DNA of 64,000 nucleotides from Uloborus plumipes (taxonomy: Eukaryota; Arthropoda; Arachnida; Araneae; Uloboridae), in assembly GCA_038373865.1 (NCBI GenBank), contig JAXGGA010001109.1, positions 1 to 64,000 of the forward strand, in the 5' to 3' direction. The notes under the pieces were generated by a model, which was not told the origin of the DNA, did no database searches, and was given only the letters and a program-made list of their open reading frames with translations. This document shows, one piece after another, positions 61,580 to 64,000 of this stretch (the first letter of the stretch is position 1; each line of letters begins with the position of its first letter). The position numbers were made by a program, and so were the translations under genes.

Positions 61580-61817
61580 CCTCAGAACCAGAACGACGTA
61601 AGTCAAAAAATGGCGATTTTCATTTTTTTGCTTCATTGTATGTAGAATCTTATTCCACTTCGACCCATTGAAACAGTATTCTATTAAACAAATTTCTTTA
61701 CAATTATTTAGCTGCGTGAAAAGAGGGTGAGTCCCATCCTTTGCATGTATCCGACAATCGTTTTCGCCCTCTATTGCAAAATGACGAAAATGGACTTACG
61801 TTAGCCTGGTTCTGAGG
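61580..61817. mobile_element. MITE, CCTCAGAACCAG tips, copy 2 (complete)
   Basis: The ends CCTCAGAACCAGAACGACGT and (reverse) CCTCAGAACCAGGCTAACGT are inverted and flanked by TA (61578-61579, 61818-61819). It matches the damaged copy at 21658-21877 in the same orientation. Confidence 0.85.
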
Positions 61818-61819
61818 TA

Positions 61820-62124
61820 CAAAATTGAGGGCATGGAATCAGTCTTGTGACACCTATTTTTCATTTATTTTTTTATCCAAGTTTTATTTGCTTACATGTG
61901 TCCAGATTGTATTTCCCAAAAATGTAACATAGCCCCTTTATCTACCAAATCCTTCCATTCTGAATACTGCTTCTTTAAAGTATTGAAATGTATTTCGTAA
62001 GAAAAAAACAAGATACGATAAATTTAAATTTTCATATCTCTGAAAGTTTAAATATTTCAAAACAAGCATCAGTTTGTGAACCATTACTGTAGCTCAAATA
62101 ATAGCGGTATTTTATAACATGAGA
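61820..62124. other. Spacer
   Basis: AT-rich, nothing recognised. Confidence 0.4.
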
Positions 62125-62126
62125 TA

Positions 62127-63444
62127 GGGGAAACTGGGTACGGTTGTGACAATTTTCATTTGCTCCCCCATAGATCCCTTAGCAATGCCTGTGAGTTGGT
62201 TTTAAGTTGTTTTTATGTTAAAGTGTTTATTTGCCTGCTTATGAACACTAAAATTTTCTCCATAAGTACAACAGTTAACTCACAGGACCAAATTAAACAA
62301 AAAAGGAAAAAATGTCACAACCGACCCCACCCCAGGGGCGGTTGTGACAGTGCTTGGGGTCGGTTGTGACAAGTTCAAAAATACAGCAAAACAGTCCAAA
62401 TCACTTTTAATTTCAAGTAATATTAAACGTAATTCAACATAACCTTCATCTGGGAAAGTTTAACAGTTAACAATGTCTCTCGTTCAGTTGAAGTAGCCTT
62501 ATACCAATTTTGCAACAATATCAGGTTTTTGGAATTTCGTAACGTCTGTTTTGGCAACATTATGCACATCCTGTGGGTCATAACCGTGTCTGTTCATAAC
62601 AATTCTCAAGTATCAAAGAAAGATTCCACATTTATTTGTTTTATTGAAGCTTGTTACTCTTGAAAGGCTAGTTGCATGAGCTACACGAACAGACGTGAAA
62701 CATTTCTATTCATAAATGAACGGAACCATTTCTCAGTAGCCATTTTACTCTCATATCTGCTTTCAGCGTATATGTAAGCTCAAAAGCACTTTATTATGAG
62801 CAATATAACCTATGCACACGTTGTTTTCATTGTGACAGCGCCGGCCGGCTCCATCGCGTTTACGAATGAATGTTTCGTAGCAAAGACTTACGATTAACGT
62901 TGCATTTCCAAAGCTGTCTGAAAGAAAAAAAAGTTTCACTTCTTTATAAGCTTCTTTATATTTCATTAGGTCACACTGCCCTATTTCTGTCTTCTCCAAG
63001 CGTATTATGGGCATCAAATATGATAAAAACATGTTTTACTCGTGTCACAACCGTCCCCACGCAATTTGTCACAACCGACCCCAACCCACTACTTTTGAAA
63101 ACAGCAATCGCCATGGCAATACAAAATAGCCTACATAAAAAGTAATCACTGCTATTTCACTATTAAGGTTCACTACTAATGGGGAGAAAACTTTCATTTC
63201 TCTATCTGTACCCATTCAACAGGAATTACTAAAAGACATCGAACAAAAAACTTACTTTTGACTGTTAAAAAGTAACCAACCCCTCAGCTAGCGTTAATGT
63301 CGCTCGATGGCTACCGCAATGCTTTGACACACATTCAGACAAACATGCTGATACTCTCTCTGCTTCAACCAGGTATTAATTATGGTTTAGCTAATATGAC
63401 GACTGTCACAACCGCCCCGCGTCACAACCGTCCCCAGTCTCCCC
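62127..63444. mobile_element. TA-flanked DNA transposon, GGTTGTGAC family
   Basis: The ends GGGGAAACTGGGTACGGTTG and (reverse) GGGGAGACTGGGGACGGTTG are flanked by TA (62125-62126, 63445-63446). GGTTGTGAC or its complement recurs at about 62313-62371 (three times), 63043-63085 (twice) and 63404-63430. No readable transposase in 1318 bp; the 89- and 91-codon frames in the middle have no domain. Confidence 0.85.
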
Positions 63445-63446
63445 TA

Positions 63447-63905
63447 TGTTTCTTAAATTACTGTTGTAACAAATCCAAGATACTTTTAACCTGAGAACTA
63501 AGTATAAGTCTTATAAAATTTCATTCTCTTTAAAAAAACAGACTCGAACACAAAATAAAATAAAAATATATGACTTTCATTCTCACACATAACAGGTTAA
63601 AATAAAGTTGCAAATGATGTCTTATTCTGAAAATAAACTCATATCTTTGTAAAACTATCCGGAAACTTGGAATGCATAATCATAGATCATGGCGGAAAAT
63701 GAGATCATAGTTCATTTACATATTGAAATTGCTTCCCAGATTGAGCTGGGTAACATTAGAGCTACAGAAACATGCAGCATTATTAGGTGATTTCACGCTA
63801 TGTCTTTCATATTGTTCGTTACACAGAGCATCTTACGCTATTCAGGATTACGTTAAACCTAAAGTAAGTTTTTAGTTGTATTTAAAAATAAAATGTTTTA
63901 GGGAA
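63447..63905. other. Non-coding stretch
   Basis: Nothing recognised. Confidence 0.4.
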
Positions 63906-64000
63906 CGCTGTAAAAAATGAATGTTGTTTTTACAGTATAATACAGCTAATTTTCTTGTAAAAACTGTAAAAATTGCTAATTTTACAGTAATAAACTGTAA
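63906..64000. mobile_element. CACTGTAAAAA MITE, copy 5, cut by window edge
   Basis: It opens CGCTGTAAAAAATGAATGTT (one change from the family tip, no TA before it) and runs on in ACTGTAAAAT subunits to the window end. Confidence 0.7.

Overview
The window looks like a gene desert from an AT-rich metazoan nuclear genome, probably an arthropod; I cannot name the species from sequence alone. The reasons are long introns/intergenic-type AT-rich DNA, poly-A and (TA)n tracts, tRNA-derived SINEs, Helitrons, and many TA-, TTAA- and 8-bp-duplicating DNA transposons. No bacterial operon, host protein gene, rRNA, CRISPR array or virus is visible. The only intact protein gene is a Tc1-type transposase (27602-28645, minus strand). 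Two other coding traces are broken transposon genes: a pogo/jerky-type transposase (about 19980-20640) and a fragment inside a large palindromic transposon (17290-17621).

Layout. 1.3-10.5 kb holds two head-to-tail Helitron arrays in mirror orientation, about 4.4 kb apart; a 228-bp MITE sits in one of them and a 1.28-kb TA element lies in the spacer. 10.9-11.4 kb is a SINE. 16.2-18.8 kb is a palindromic element with roughly 1.07-kb arms. 18.9-23.7 kb is a run of repeats, including the pogo-type element and several MITEs. 27.6-28.8 kb is the intact Tc1 element, followed by a 0.4-kb tandem duplication. 31-34.7 kb is a cluster of MITEs, a Tigger-like candidate and a Helitron. 37-39.9 kb has a TA element, a Tigger fragment and a SINE split by a hAT insertion. 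41.3-44.2 kb is a second large palindrome (2.87 kb). 46.6-47.9 kb is two (TA)n arrays around a 545-bp inverted-repeat element. 52.8-53.5 kb is a Tigger MITE with a hAT MITE inside it. 56-59 kb and 61.6-63.4 kb carry more TTAA- and TA-flanked elements.

Main points of interest. First, at least five unrelated TA-flanked families (5.9/57.7, 19.7, 22.6, 37.1 and 62.1 kb) share one architecture: the terminal motif recurs inside the element about 170-390 bp from one end and 180-410 bp from the other. Second, the nested insertions are clean enough to read target duplications directly. Third, a non-transposon-like pair of about 0.2-kb blocks (26.84-27.06 and 45.83-46.04 kb) keeps a Sox-type and an octamer motif exactly 91 bp apart, which suggests duplicated regulatory DNA. 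I found no convincing new multi-gene system, and I do not claim one.
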